Position numbers and translations under genes: made by a program | NCBI GenBank assembly: GCA_003952965.2 | Contig: RXIC02000102.1 | Span: forward strand, 1-64,000 | DNA: 64,000 nucleotides | Origin: Morella rubra | Lineage: Eukaryota > Streptophyta > Magnoliopsida > Fagales > Myricaceae | Direction of reading: 5' to 3' | The notes under the pieces: model-generated | What the model was told of the DNA's origin: nothing | What the model saw: only the letters and a program-made list of their open reading frames with translations | Database searches by the model: none | In this document: positions 1-12,346 of the stretch, in pieces | Numbering within the stretch: the first letter of the stretch is position 1 | How the letters are laid out: each line of letters opens with the position of its first letter

Positions 1-2540
1 CTAGGAGTAACAGCACTGAAACTAGAGAGTGGACACATGGGTTTGTTATTTCTACTATGGGAGGTATAGGGAGTAAATAAGCCGGATCAGTTAAAGACTC
101 AAGCGTTGTGCCGGTATTTTGTAATAGGGACAAAACAACGACAGCTATAAAAGATCTATACACGCGCAGAGTTATCGGCCTATGGGAGGATGTGAAAAGG
201 CAAGATGGATGGACTAATGCGAAAATAGAGACACGACAAGTAGAGATAGCTTTTTATTTTTTTTGTAACCTTCGAAAAGTCACACACCTCTAATCAAAAA
301 AGTTAGTAACCAAAACTTTCATAGACAATATAGACATACTAAAGTAAAAAAAGAAAACTACGCGGTAAACGCAAAACAGAAGGGAAGTCAAGGGTAAATT
401 CATAACCGAAAGGTTTTTCAACTCAGCACTCTAATTCATAACCGTAATCATATGAGTCGGCTCAGGTTTGAAAGGTTGATAGTTATTAGAGTGGAGTAGA
501 TACGCTGATGCCTCGCCTGTTATCAGACAATTTAAGTCAGCAGGTTGACGGCATTTAGTAGGACACGAAAAATCAACTCCAAGAATAATACCCGGCCAGA
601 AAGACATTTTTTTTTTACAGTTTTTCAAAACCTCAAAAAGTTCGTAGACATGGCCCGCCTGTTTGATGAGTGCGGGACTCTCTAAATATACTACGCCCGC
701 AGTCACACGCAATAACGTCTATTTCAAAATACGTGCAGGAAACATCTGATAAAGTATTTGACGTGCTCCATACTTGTACACTCCACACACTTGGTCACCT
801 AACCGGGATTTCGCGATTTTTGTTCAGGGGGAATTTTTCCAGATTAGGGGTTTTCCAATTTTATAGAGAGTGATCAGCCAATTTAAACGCGACTGAGAAG
901 AAGGGTTAGTAAGGTATTAGTTCAGGGGTAATTAGCAGATACACAAATTAAGATAGGTCTTGTCTGGTCTGCAAGAGTGTTTATAATATAGTTTCGGCAC
1001 GTTCATGATCGAGGCCAAATTAACAAAAGAGAATATTGAAAACTGGCGGTAGAGACTGGACTTGGATTTAGCGTTTTTGTTTAGCTTACTTAGAAAGATA
1101 AAGTGTGATAGGGAAGACATGGGACTAAAAATCCAGCCTCGTAACATAAAGGACATGTAATGATTTTTGCAATTCTCTCCTCTTTCTTTTAAAATAGATA
1201 CATGTGCGTTTCGTTCGACATTTTTCCAAATCTGCGTAGAAGCGCCACAGCTCTAGCAGACATAGGGGACGGTTTTCCCAACAGTGACTTTGTCCAGCAG
1301 GCGTATCACTCAGTGCATTAGAGTGTGGCAAAGTTTGTTGCACAATTTCCCAATGCGTAAACATCTGCGCGCGGTCATCGGGGTGAGTTTTGGTTCTTAA
1401 TTTGAGTAAGGTTTCAGGAGGGGACCCGGTACCGCAGGTGGTGGCGCAAAAATAATTATGGCGAACGTTGACCAGGTGGAGTGCTTCTGGGAACCGAGTA
1501 ACTAGCTACACGTGATACCTGGGTGCGTAACTAATTATTACTAACATCACCAGGATACGAATGCGAAGAGGTATTGCTATATGTTGACGGCATGAGTGCA
1601 CTCTTGTGTGGAGGCTGACAGCTGGTATCCGAAGGCTTACGGGTTGTTTAATCTGACGTACCTCCCCCTGGTCGGGTGAATGAACAGGAGGAATCGATGG
1701 GCAATAGGATGAACCGGGCTTAGTATACCATAAGAAAGACGGCTGAATTTGTTGTCTGCTGCAGAGGATTTACACCCGGGTGTGATTTCAATCCAAGCGG
1801 AGGGGTGTGGTGTGTTACTATTCCGAAGAAGGTGAGCAATTTTGCAGTGTCTTAAGGCATTCTTTTTCTTGTTTTACGTGTTGGATTGGACTTTGTTCAT
1901 CGTTGGCCTTATTGAGTTGGTCAGGTCATGCTGAATAGTAACAACTTAGATGAGAATCTTTTTCTCTTATCAGGAAAGTAAGAGAAAAATTAACGTTGAG
2001 AGAACATGATTACTCTGCACTCGCGCAGAGTAACATACACACACCCTTGACTGCCGCTACTCAGCTGCTTCAAGAGCCTAGAAATTCTAATAAGGATTTT
2101 CTACTAACTATACGATGGAGAGGGAGATGCGGCCAGTGGATGGGACAACTTCAGCCGTATCATGCAGATAACGTTTGATTTGCATTCAAGACATCGGTGG
2201 GTAAGATCAATGTCACTACGTGTTAAATAGAAATGAGTTGGTTAGTAAGTCAACCATACGCAATAGATGTAGAGATGCGCCAGTTGCTACAATATACGGA
2301 TTCTAAAAATGATCCTCAGAATCATTAGTAAGTACCGGAATGGGCATGCTTGCAACACGATCGTAGGATACAACATAGTTGTGTACGCTATCATACTACA
2401 TGCAAAAATGCAAGGTGTAACATGTGCTCAATTCTATACGTATCTTACATTAGATAGTGGTTCAGGCCTGATTATATATTATGGCCTCCATTGACTGTTT
2501 CGCATATAAGGTGATTTACCATGACTCATGCTAATACACC
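1..2540. other. gene-free block of unusual base texture
   Basis: No coding exon, repeat or known element is recognisable. The block has more CpG, fewer long A/T runs and no microsatellites compared with the AT-rich, run-rich DNA that starts near 2,560. Open frames are short and match no family. The left limit is the window edge and the right limit is fuzzy, within about 100 bases. It could be decayed DNA, foreign DNA, or filler or masked sequence; the sequence alone does not decide. Confidence 0.5.
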
Positions 2541-3920
2541 AGGGCTTATAGTTTGGTTTAAATTGATATGTCTTAGTGACCACTCAAGTGATGCCATGTT
2601 ATAATCTGTAACACCCTAGTTGCACACAATTTTTCTTTTCTTTGAACAGTTTGGAAAATGAAGTGTACTTAGACCTAAAATTATATTATTCAATTTGCTT
2701 GAGTTCTGTATAACCTCAAGCTAGGCAGTATGCTTTACTGAGTTGCTGGATGACCTTTTTGATGGTAGCCCAGATAGTCATTTAGACTAATTTGAAATGA
2801 AAATGTCTCAATGCTAACTATAAACGAAAATGTCCCAATGGAAGATTGAATGCCATTTCTTTGGACTTGGGAGATGGAGCTGACGGGCATTTGGGAGAAC
2901 TGGGTTGAGCCATTGAAGTGGACATTTAATCAATTGGTTCACTGAAGTGGTGCAGATTATTAGGTTTTGATATAAAACTCAAAACTAAAGGCATAGTGGC
3001 CTGAAATTTTTAGCCAAAACTGTGCAACACTAAACCCACTCTGCAGGCCAATTTGTCCCAATAATCCAAGGCATGGGATATAGCCGTACATAGTCCTTAA
3101 ACATATTTTTCAAAACGGGCATCTAACTTAAATCACAGGAATTTTTTCTCCTACACCACATCAAGCCCACTTTAGCAGCCTGTAGATGTATCGGCAGAAT
3201 CAAGAAATAGCTTTCTTCCATTCCCCACCCACCACCCCACCCTCTTTCTTCTCGCTCCTCTCGCAAAACAAAGAGAAAAGAAAAGAAAAACAGGGGAAGC
3301 CTTGCCCTCAATCATGCTTTCTACTTGCTCTGCAATGTCAGCTACAGATACAGGCATAAAAGATCAGTTAAATGGCTGTTGGAAACTTCATGTGGTTGTT
3401 GGTCTTTTTGTTATTATACTGGAGTAGTAGCTACTTATGTGGCTATCAAAGAGATATTACTAGTTGTCAAGCCAAGGTCGTGTGACTAAGGCATACAAGA
3501 TATAGTCTATATTTCCATTGTTCACGGTGGAAACTATATCTAAAGTGAGCTGTAACAGGTAGGGAGTTCTGATGAAGTCTTGTCCTCGTATATTCCTACC
3601 AGTAGTTAGGTAGTATCTTTTATATAACTTCAGACTACAGAAATACCCTCAAGTTTAGGGTTTCATCTATGGGCTATGGGTTTTCCAAAATAAAGAAAAT
3701 ATTGTATGACTTGTGTGTTTGTGCATTGCAGATTAGGATAGAATTGGTACGTTCATCAGAACAAGGCCACAGCAGAAATACTCGTTGTTGATAATATGGC
3801 CAGAGAATGTGTATGATCCATTAATCTTTCGCACTCTAATATTATGTACAATGAGGCTTACAATGATTTGCTGATGCTCATAAATATCCAGGTTTGTTCT
3901 TATTTTTAACTGCAAGGAGC
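2541..3920. other. ordinary noncoding plant DNA, no gene seen
   Basis: This stretch has the usual AT-rich texture of plant introns and spacers, with a C/T-rich tract near 3,215-3,300. It was searched on the + strand for LysM or transmembrane exons that could belong to the receptor kinase downstream, and none was found. Nothing else is recognisable. Confidence 0.5.
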
Positions 3921-5960
3921 GCATGTTACGGGTATACCGTGCGACGTAGAATTGGTTGTTTGAAAGAAGTTCGGTCAGCTGAAAAGATGTAATTATTCAC
4001 ACCAGTATAGGTTCCAGTCAGTTTGTCTTAAGTAGCGATGGAATGAGGAAATTTTATTCCATTCCCGGCATTAAGTGTCCCTTGCGCAACCCACACAGCA
4101 AAAAATAACAATAAAGAAAGAAAAGAAAGAAGTGAAACACCAAGGAGAAAAAACAGGTCAGTTTAGGTGTCGGACTTATAGTAGAGACGATAAGGTAGCA
4201 TCATATTTTTACACTCTAATTCATTGGATTCTTATAGGCATCATGAGGTATAGCGCTTTTTCCTTTCCATCAATAGTCTCCATGGGGGCTAATGAGTTTG
4301 TTTATAAACATAAATGGCCTTTGTCGTCTTTTTCTTTTTTTTGTAGGGATATCCTGGCGAGCCAAGAACAAAAATCGGCATACAATATCGAGCCTGTCTC
4401 AGCATATGGGCAAGGATAGGGTATTCGAAAAAAATTCGATCTTTCGTAACTAAGGAATGAAAATATTTCAAAAGATAGAGTCAACGTTTGTCTTCTTCTT
4501 AAAACATCGCGGGTAGGAGCTTTTTTTCTTGATTGCGCTACCCCTTTAATTTCTCATTGGGTTCTCATACGTGTCCCAAAGTATCAAAGAGTAAACATAA
4601 ACATATGTAAACCACAGTGGGAAAAGGAGGACCAAACCGCTTGAAGCTGCAAAGGGAAAAACCACAGAACAACTAAATGCAATTGATGTATTAACTCATA
4701 GAATATTAGATACAAACTCACCTATCTCATGGTGTCTTAACGCAAAAACAGCAAAGCGTGCACTTTAATTGCGTCTCGTCTTCCACATAGGATTGGTATT
4801 TTTGTCAATGGAATGCTCTACCTTGTGTATTGACGAGAAGGCGGATAATCTTGACTAAGTTTAGGTTAGAGAAATCTGCGAATTCAAGAGAATATATGAG
4901 AGAGGGAAAAAAAGGAAAGATGTTGGGATATGATCAAAAATCTACAAGTAGCTTAGCATAGAGAACTATTTTGTGCATCGCAACTATAAAAAGGTATCAG
5001 ACTCGAACTGATTGAAGTCAGTCAGTTGAAAAAGTTATTTCCAGTGAATGTAGAATGTAATAAACAAGTCATTTGATTTAGGTACATGGATAGGTATAGA
5101 CTTGCTTGACCTGAGTATGTTATTTTTGTTTTTTTCAGTCGCAGTGCTCTTTGTTCACTTAATTTCTTTATCTTCTTATTTTTTTGTGTATTTGTTATTC
5201 TGAGCTGGTAGGCACTTGGGAAAGAGGGAGAGAGAGGCGTAAATTTAGGAGGCGCACTGTCTTATTCTCCTTAACAGACAATACTGCTGAGGGTAATATT
5301 ACATTTATTCAAGCTGACAAATCTCGTTCAACATCACCAACAATTAGTGAGTGGGCGCGCTGGGGTTGATTAGAAGATAAGAGTGTTGAGGGTAGATATA
5401 TATGAGATTAAGACATCTATGTACTCCATTGACTGATTGAGAGTGCTGACCACTGTTCTCGCCTGGAGGTGACACACTCATGCTTCTTGCTCTCCTTGAT
5501 ACCTTGATGCACAACGCAAGGTAGTTGCTTGTAATCCTCTAATGGCATTTGAAATGAACGAGCTCAATGTCATCTGAATACGTTACACTGCACAAACCAC
5601 GAGCATTAACATTATTCTAGTTTTATTGGAAAACCGTCTGAGCAAAATTAGGAGCAGTGGGGTTTTCTTTGAGAACATTAAAACAATTTAAAAGATGTTC
5701 TTAGCGACTACGTGATAGGAGTGCTACGAGGAAAAAGACTCATCAGGAGTTCTCACAAATGAATGGACAATGTTATTCGTGGCGTGATTAGAACCCTGCG
5801 AACAGTACACAACTCCCCATATAAGAGATAAATAAGCTCCACCTTATGGAGATTATCATTGTACTGGATCAACGGTAAGAGTTAGGTTGTGAATCATTCA
5901 CTTTAGTGCGCACATATAAAAGTGTTCAGCAATAACCTACTGGCTCAGTATAATAACAAA
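3921..5960. other. second gene-free block of unusual base texture
   Basis: This block resembles 1-2,540: mixed composition, scattered CpG and no sustained coding frame. It lies where the missing 5' exons of the receptor kinase would be expected. The longest open frame (4,075-4,419) needs a GTG start and encodes low-complexity sequence with no family resemblance. The texture returns to normal plant DNA around 5,940-6,000. Confidence 0.45.
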
Positions 5961-6389
5961 AAGCATCTAATCAAATTCCACAATGAATTTTCCCAACCAG
6001 CCATGTTCAACTGGCACTCTCCCCACCCCCAACCTCCTTCCCCCGGTAATAAGAATTTACGGTAGGTAAAGGTTCCATATTTCTTTGTCGATATTCTTCC
6101 CTTTTTTTGGTTGGGTAATGAGTTTGTTAGAAGTTGCTGACATGTGTTACACTTTCGAGGAATGTGATTATCGTTTTTGTATCGAGGTTTGCTACTTGAG
6201 ATTCCTACTACTTCAACTAAGCCAATCCATACTTGTTTTGTGAAGATAATCTCCGAAAATAACCTCCAATCTGAGCAGTGACACTGAATGCTTTGAACTG
6301 CTTATAAGGAATCATAGTGGTTGATGTAATAACCCCTGCAATTTCTTTACATTTTTTTGTTGATCTCATTTGCCTCTATCCTGATCTAG

Positions 6390-9300
6390 GCCCTGGAAGT
6401 ACCTTCGGCATGGACATGCAATCAACTGGTCCTGCTGATGGTTCAGCCTCAGTTCTTGCTGGCATAACAGTTGACAAATCAGTGGAGTTCTCATATGAAG
6501 AACTGGCGACAGCCACTGATAACTTCAGTCTGGCTAATAAGATTGGGGAAGGTGGTTTTGGGTCTGTTTATTATGCAGAGCTGAGAGGCGAGGTATGTAG
6601 CATATATATTTTCATTAATCATAGGTGCCATTCAAATTAGACATCCATAGGAAGACTTGCACGTTATGCACTTTTCTTTACACTTGTTAGATTTTCTTTG
6701 TCGAGAGCTATAGTCATGCAGGTTTATTGAAATAATACCCTACTTTCCCGACATGTCAAATTTGCTGCGTTTCAGGATACCTTCATTATTTTCAAATAGG
6801 AAAACTGTGGCCATCCTTTTAGTCTGAGGATGATGAACACTTTTTTTTAATCTGCTACAGAGACATTACTGAGAACAGACTTATTAAAGCAAAGCATATA
6901 TAAAGAAGTAACCCCCCCCCCCCCCCCCCCCAACAAACATCCTAAGTACGGACATTCAACATTAATGGTAAAATGTAAAATCTGTAAAGTCGACTCCATC
7001 CGGTTGTATGCGTTTAGTTGAGTGGGGTTCAGCACCCACTCTGGGGAAGTGGAAGTGAATGAGAGCTTAATCTACTGAGTGAATTGGAAAAATGGATGAA
7101 CAGCTTGCCCATTACTTTAGCCTCTGCACAGGTAAAAGATGAAGTGCACATTCACCAACATTCGTATCTTCAATGTTGCACGTTGCATTTGTTAATGTCC
7201 AAATGTATGACTATGCAAGCACACCAGCTTTTGACCAGGGCATCTTAATTTATTTGTTTGTACCAGTTTTCTCTTTCCTAACTGCCTCCCATTACTACCT
7301 GTGCAGAAAGCTGCAATCAAGAAGATGGATACGCAAGCATCCAGAGAATTTCTCGCTGAATTGAATGTTTTAACACGTGTTCACCACTTGAACCTGGTAA
7401 TGTACTTTCTTTCTCAACAACAATGTCATTATTGCTTAAAAGGACTGAATTATATGCTATATCCCTTTATATTTTTCTGAAGTAAATATTACTTCAGATT
7501 TCATCACTCGTATTCTTTGGAGAGTTGCTCACATAAGTAAGAAAGGTTCTTATAATGTCTATTGCTGTTTATGTGCTGGAGAGATGAGCCTATACTTGGT
7601 AGATACACACCCTAAACTGGCAAACTTTATATATCCCTCAAGGGTCGGCTTTTCCCGTTTAACCCATCATCAATGCTATTCAACCCTAAAGATCATCCTC
7701 AGAATGACAATGTGCAATGTAAAATTGAAGCTCTTATAGATGCAGCATCAACATAAAGACTACCAGTATGACCCTAATTGCCTAGGTACCAGAGGTTTAT
7801 ATGTGTACCTTAAAAAAGATCCAAGTTACCTTCGCAAGAAATGTAGTCTGCCGCAAGAATCAAGATGTTAGCAGCAGATGGAACCTGTTATACTTGTGTG
7901 TAATGGTGGTTTTTTGAGTTACAGTATCTCAATAACTTATAATGATGCTAATTCTCCCCTGGATGATTTGTGATGACTCAGTTGTGTATGTATTACGTGT
8001 CACGCGTCATACAAGTCACACGGAAGTTTTTTCTTCTGTTGCATAGATGGATTTTCCAGCTGTGATTTTTTTCCATTTTCAATACAATACATATCACTTA
8101 CTACCCAACATGGCAGGTGCGCTTGATTGGATATTGCATTGGGGAGTCTCTTTTCCTAGTTTACGAATTTATTGAGAATGGCAACTTAAGCCAACATTTG
8201 CGTGGCTCAGCAGGTGAGATCATGTGTACATGGTGAGGATCTTTATAAGCAATGTAGTGCTTAGATAAATCGTCATAACTGTGTTGACACATTTCCAGGC
8301 AGGGACCCGTTACCATGGTCTGCTAGGGTGCAAATTGCCCTTGATTCAGCCAGAGGTCTTGAATACATCCATGAGCATACTGTTCCTGTCTATATCCATC
8401 GTGATATTAAATCAGCCAATATATTGATCGACAATAACTTGCATGCAAAGGTTGAATTTGTACCTCTCTTGTTGTTATAGATCTCAAGAGCTTTTTCGTG
8501 TTGTCATACTGAAAATGTTTGCAGTGCAGGTTGCAGATTTTGGATTAGCAAAACTGACTGAAGTTGGAGGTTCATCGCTCCCCACACGTCTTGTGGGAAC
8601 TTTTGGATACATGCCACCCGAGTAAGTTGACTTTTGGTTGTAGCAGCAAATTTAGCAATGAGAGATAAATTTGGGGTGTTTTGGCTTGCGGAAGCTGTTA
8701 GGATGGAGATGTATGAGTCCAATGATCAGTATGTAGATGCTTGTAGCAGTTTTCACGCCAGTCTGTAAATTAATGACTGAGAATTCATAATTATGCGGCA
8801 ATTGATTAATTTTCCATCCTTATACATATCTAAGAGGTTGGCTGGGCCTTCTGATTTGTTAAATCTCACCGATGGTTAATGGCACCTGGCAGCTACCTTC
8901 AGGAACTTTGGGAGGCCCTTCTTTTGTGAGTAAGTGTGGTCAGGGTTTTAGATGCCTGAGGAATGCAATTTTTCTTCTGGTTGGAATATTGTATCCTGCA
9001 CTGCTTGTGATGTCTTATCTTTCCATCCAGGGATGTCCTCCTTGGAGTGACTATAATGGGTTCGCTACTCAGTATTCACTGACACCTGGACCCCTTCCTA
9101 AAATGGGAGGAAAAGCTGTGTATGTCTGCGTCTGTATAAACTTGGATTAAACTTCACATTTTGTGTGCAGATACGCTCAGTACGGAGAAGTTACTCCCAA
9201 AGTAGATGTATATGCTTTTGGGGTTGTCCTTTATGAACTTATTTCTGCCAAGGAAGCTGTCGTCAGGCCAAGTGGTTCCTCTGTCGAATCTAAAGGCCTT

Positions 9301-9833
9301 GTTGGTCTAGTAAGTCTTCTTTCCATTCTTCTAATTCAGACCTCCCCACCCCTCAACCCCTTTTTGTCCGTCCTGAGAGCTTGATATGAAGCTTTTGTTG
9401 GGCTTCCTTTTGTCTGGTATAGCCTGTAAATTTTGTCTCGGAAATCAACCTCGAACATATATGTAATATATTTCTGTGTTTCAACAGTTTGATGATGTTC
9501 TTAATGAGCCTAATCCTGGAGAGGACCTACGCAAGCTAGTTGACCCTCGGCTAGGAGACGACTACCCACTTGACTCAGTCCTGAAGGTGAAACAACTTAT
9601 ACAAAAGCCTTTTTAATGTTCTGTTTTATGATTTCAATTTTGGTGAAGCTATGGGAGTCTGGTTGCAGGTGGGAATGCTTGCCAAGGCATGCACGCAAGA
9701 TAATCCGCAGCTACGTCCAAGTATGAGAGGTATCGTGGTCGCCCTGATGACACTTTCATCCACAACTGAGGATTGGGATGTCCGCGCCTTTTATGAAAAT
9801 CAAGCTCTTGTTAATCTCATGTCAGGAAGGTAG
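6390..9833 (+). CDS. LysM receptor-like kinase, CERK1/LYK type, kinase half only
   Basis: Cytoplasmic part of a plasma-membrane receptor kinase of the CERK1/NFR1 group, which signals on chitin or lipochitooligosaccharides. Exons: 6390-6592, 7307-7396, 8117-8213, 8299-8450, 8530-8621, 9171-9309, 9488-9586, 9669-9833; all junctions are GT..AG and keep phase. Visible kinase landmarks are the glycine loop [10 protein letters not shown], the lysine in KAAIKKMD, the catalytic [12 protein letters not shown], the DFG of [14 protein letters not shown], and GTFGYMPPE in place of the usual APE. The product ends in LVNLMSGR, the conserved CERK1 C-terminus. The key catalytic residues are present, so an active kinase is expected. 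The first exon seen begins inside a codon, so an upstream exon is required, but no exon for signal peptide, LysM domains or membrane segment was found in 1-6,389. The gene is therefore 5'-incomplete here: exons lie in the odd block 3,921-5,960, lie off-window, or are lost. Family call firm; ortholog call likely. Confidence 0.9.
6912..6931. repeat. poly-C tract of 20 bases
   Basis: Twenty consecutive C residues lie in the first visible intron of the receptor kinase (6,593-7,306). The complementary strand is a 20-base G run, able in principle to form a G-quadruplex. Such tracts are often mis-sized in assemblies. Confidence 0.95.
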
Positions 9834-12346
9834 AACCTAGAGAGTGCAATCTCACTTTCATTACGGGAATTCATTGGTGTGAATCACACGAACATTCAAC
9901 TATTGCAAATGTTGTCGTTGTAAATGCTTGTAGTCAAAAATTGAGGGGAGAGGATATGAAAATTGTATTTATTTGTTCAATCACCGTACTGAAAAACCGA
10001 AGCTGCAAAGATTATGAGAAGGTTGTCTTGATACGCTCAAGTTAATCAAATGCAGTTTGTTACAATTTTTGAATATGCAACTGGTCAGCATTTCATGTTG
10101 GAAAACCTTCATCTGTCAAGCAGAAGCCTGTAATTAATTCTTCTCACTTGATTCTAAAACTACCAAGGTTTAGTGACATCTGGTATTTGGACTCCGCATA
10201 TCAGGATTCAGGCACACGGGGTTGCCGATTGAAGTAGATGAATAATTTGCTCTGCTTTTCCTGTGAACAACCTTTTTTAGATAACACAAAGTTACATAGT
10301 CCTGTACTGTGGTGAATTTTGGCCAGTAAGTTATCTTTCCTTGTAAGTGGTAATGATGAAAGGTTCTATGTGCAATATATTCTTCTATCTGCAATATATT
10401 CACAGTACAGGAGCTACCACCTTTAAAAAAATGTTGCTCTGAGAAGCAGGACACGGTTCTTTGGCTGAACTTTCCACAACTGCGGCATTGGCTTGCTCTG
10501 TTACACATCATATGTAAATTTCATCTTCAAGCTCTCAAGATCTTCTTTTGCTCCATCGGTTCGAGATTTCGAGAACCATTCTATTAGATTTTCGCATTGT
10601 CTATGTTCCCAGAAGCTTCCTCTCATTAAAGTAAAGTGTGTAAGAATGTTTCTTGGGGCACAAGGACCGACCAAGAAATTTGTTTACTTAATCATTATAA
10701 AATGATTAAAAAAAATTTTTGACCACTTCCACATTGCATGAATCTATAGCTTTTCTTTTTCTTGTCCAACTTGTGCGTCTAGAATGGATCGGGCTGACCG
10801 GTTGAGTTGACTTTGCACCCTTTTTTTTTTTTTTCTAATCAGTTGACCATGAATCTACAGGTTAGTGCATACTATATATGATCTTTGTTTTTAATTTCTA
10901 GATTTTCATGCTCAAGAAGTTCTGAATTCTCTCCTTCGGATAGGTTTAATAGATTTTGAATTTTTTTTATTATTTAAAAGAATAAGAGTATTCTTTGTGT
11001 ATCAGAAAGGCAAAAAAATATACTATATATTTTTAATTTTAATTTTTAATTTTTAATTTTTTTAATTTTTTTTGAAAAAAGAAAATCTTCATTGTTACGA
11101 AAAAAGAAAAAAGAAAAAGAAGAAAATTGTAACTCCTGTATCAGTGGGATTATTTTATTGATGATGGATTGGTTCAGTAATTTGTCGCCCCTGTTTAAGT
11201 AAACAATATTGCCCCTGTTTATATTGTGAACTGATCTTTTTGGTAGATCCTATTTAATATACATAAATAAAAAGAAGATCAAGTTGCTTTCTAAAGGCCA
11301 CGCCTCCCATTAAATATATAGAAAATAACCAACACACCTACCAGTAGGGTCGAATTTCCGGAGTATATTTCATTTTATATTGTTACTAAAATTTCTAGGA
11401 ATTAATAATGTAGGAGCACTCTTCAACTCCCTTATTAAGAGATCGCCTTATACACATAGATTGGAAAAGCAGAGGTTTACCGCTTATCCACCCTATCTTA
11501 AGAATATCCATTGCAATTAAGAACTCTAATCATATCACTAATTACTACCCAATGGGTTTTACAACAACATAACTAATTACAGACCCTTTCTTAATATCCT
11601 TTTTTTGGGGGGCATGTCTTAATTAGATCACTTGCTTATCCTATATGAAGAATTTGCATCTATACATAGTGATTTCAAAATTGATACCTTTGATGCTAGG
11701 GGTGGTGGTTAAGTAGTGGTGTCAAGATTTAGTTAGGACTCAAGGATGATATTCGACGAAAAAGTTCAAATTTATTATCAAGCTCATTCTACGCCGGTGG
11801 CTCCCATATCATGTCGCATGAGGAATCTTGGATTTTAAGTGGCAGGGGTTTCGGCTTGACTCGATGATGGTTTAAGTTTGAAAAGTCTTTTTTTGCTTAG
11901 AAAAATAAAATTGACACCTTTGATTACCAAAACCTACTTATAATTTACTAATCAAGGTTCATACTACATAAAGTTCTCGCGTTTAGTTTCCTTGGTGGCC
12001 AAGATAAGAGAATCTCAAACAGATCGGAAAAAATTTAGAAAGTCAAAACTTTCTGCAAATCTGCTTCTTGTCTTGTGATCTAACCTTTTCTAGAAACTTG
12101 AAAGTACTGTAGCAATATCTCTTACACCTCGCCATCGCCTTCGATATCTCTCCAAGCTTTCCAACAACCAATTACTGGTCAATTTCTCTATATATATATA
12201 TATATTTCAAAACCATACATAATACATTTATTATTTATTCGTCGTTTTATCATGTATTACATTAGTGCACACAGAGGCCAGCAAGTTGTAAACCGACTTC
12301 TACATATTTCTGCCCTCATCCTCACGCTCACGCCGTGAGCCCCACC
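9834..12346. other. intergenic: LYK 3' flank and RTL1 upstream region
   Basis: The receptor-kinase 3' untranslated region presumably lies in the first few hundred bases. At 10,970-11,110 there is a very AT-rich stretch with repeated TTTTTAA units. No coding exon was recognised. A 113-aa open frame on the - strand (10,170-10,511) has no family resemblance and was left out. Confidence 0.5.
12189..12205 (+). promoter_or_regulatory. (TA)n tract, possible TATA box of the RNase III gene
   Basis: An uninterrupted TA run sits about 145 bases upstream of the ATG at 12,347. Position and composition fit a TATA box, but it could be only a short microsatellite. Confidence 0.35.

Noticed and set aside
3726-3890. 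Stretch bounded by TTGCAG and CAG/GTTTGT that resembles an internal exon
   Set aside because: All three + frames contain stops or show no family resemblance, and it does not encode LysM or membrane sequence.
4075-4419. 114-codon open frame in the odd-textured block
   Set aside because: It starts with GTG, is K/E/Q-rich at first and then random, and lies in featureless DNA.
10170-10511. 113-codon open frame on the - strand
   Set aside because: No motif, no membrane or signal pattern, and no family resemblance; it lies in the 3' flank of the kinase gene.
12335-12346. Upstream GTG start giving four more residues on RTL1
   Set aside because: Plant nuclear genes start at ATG, and the ATG at 12,347 has a strong context.
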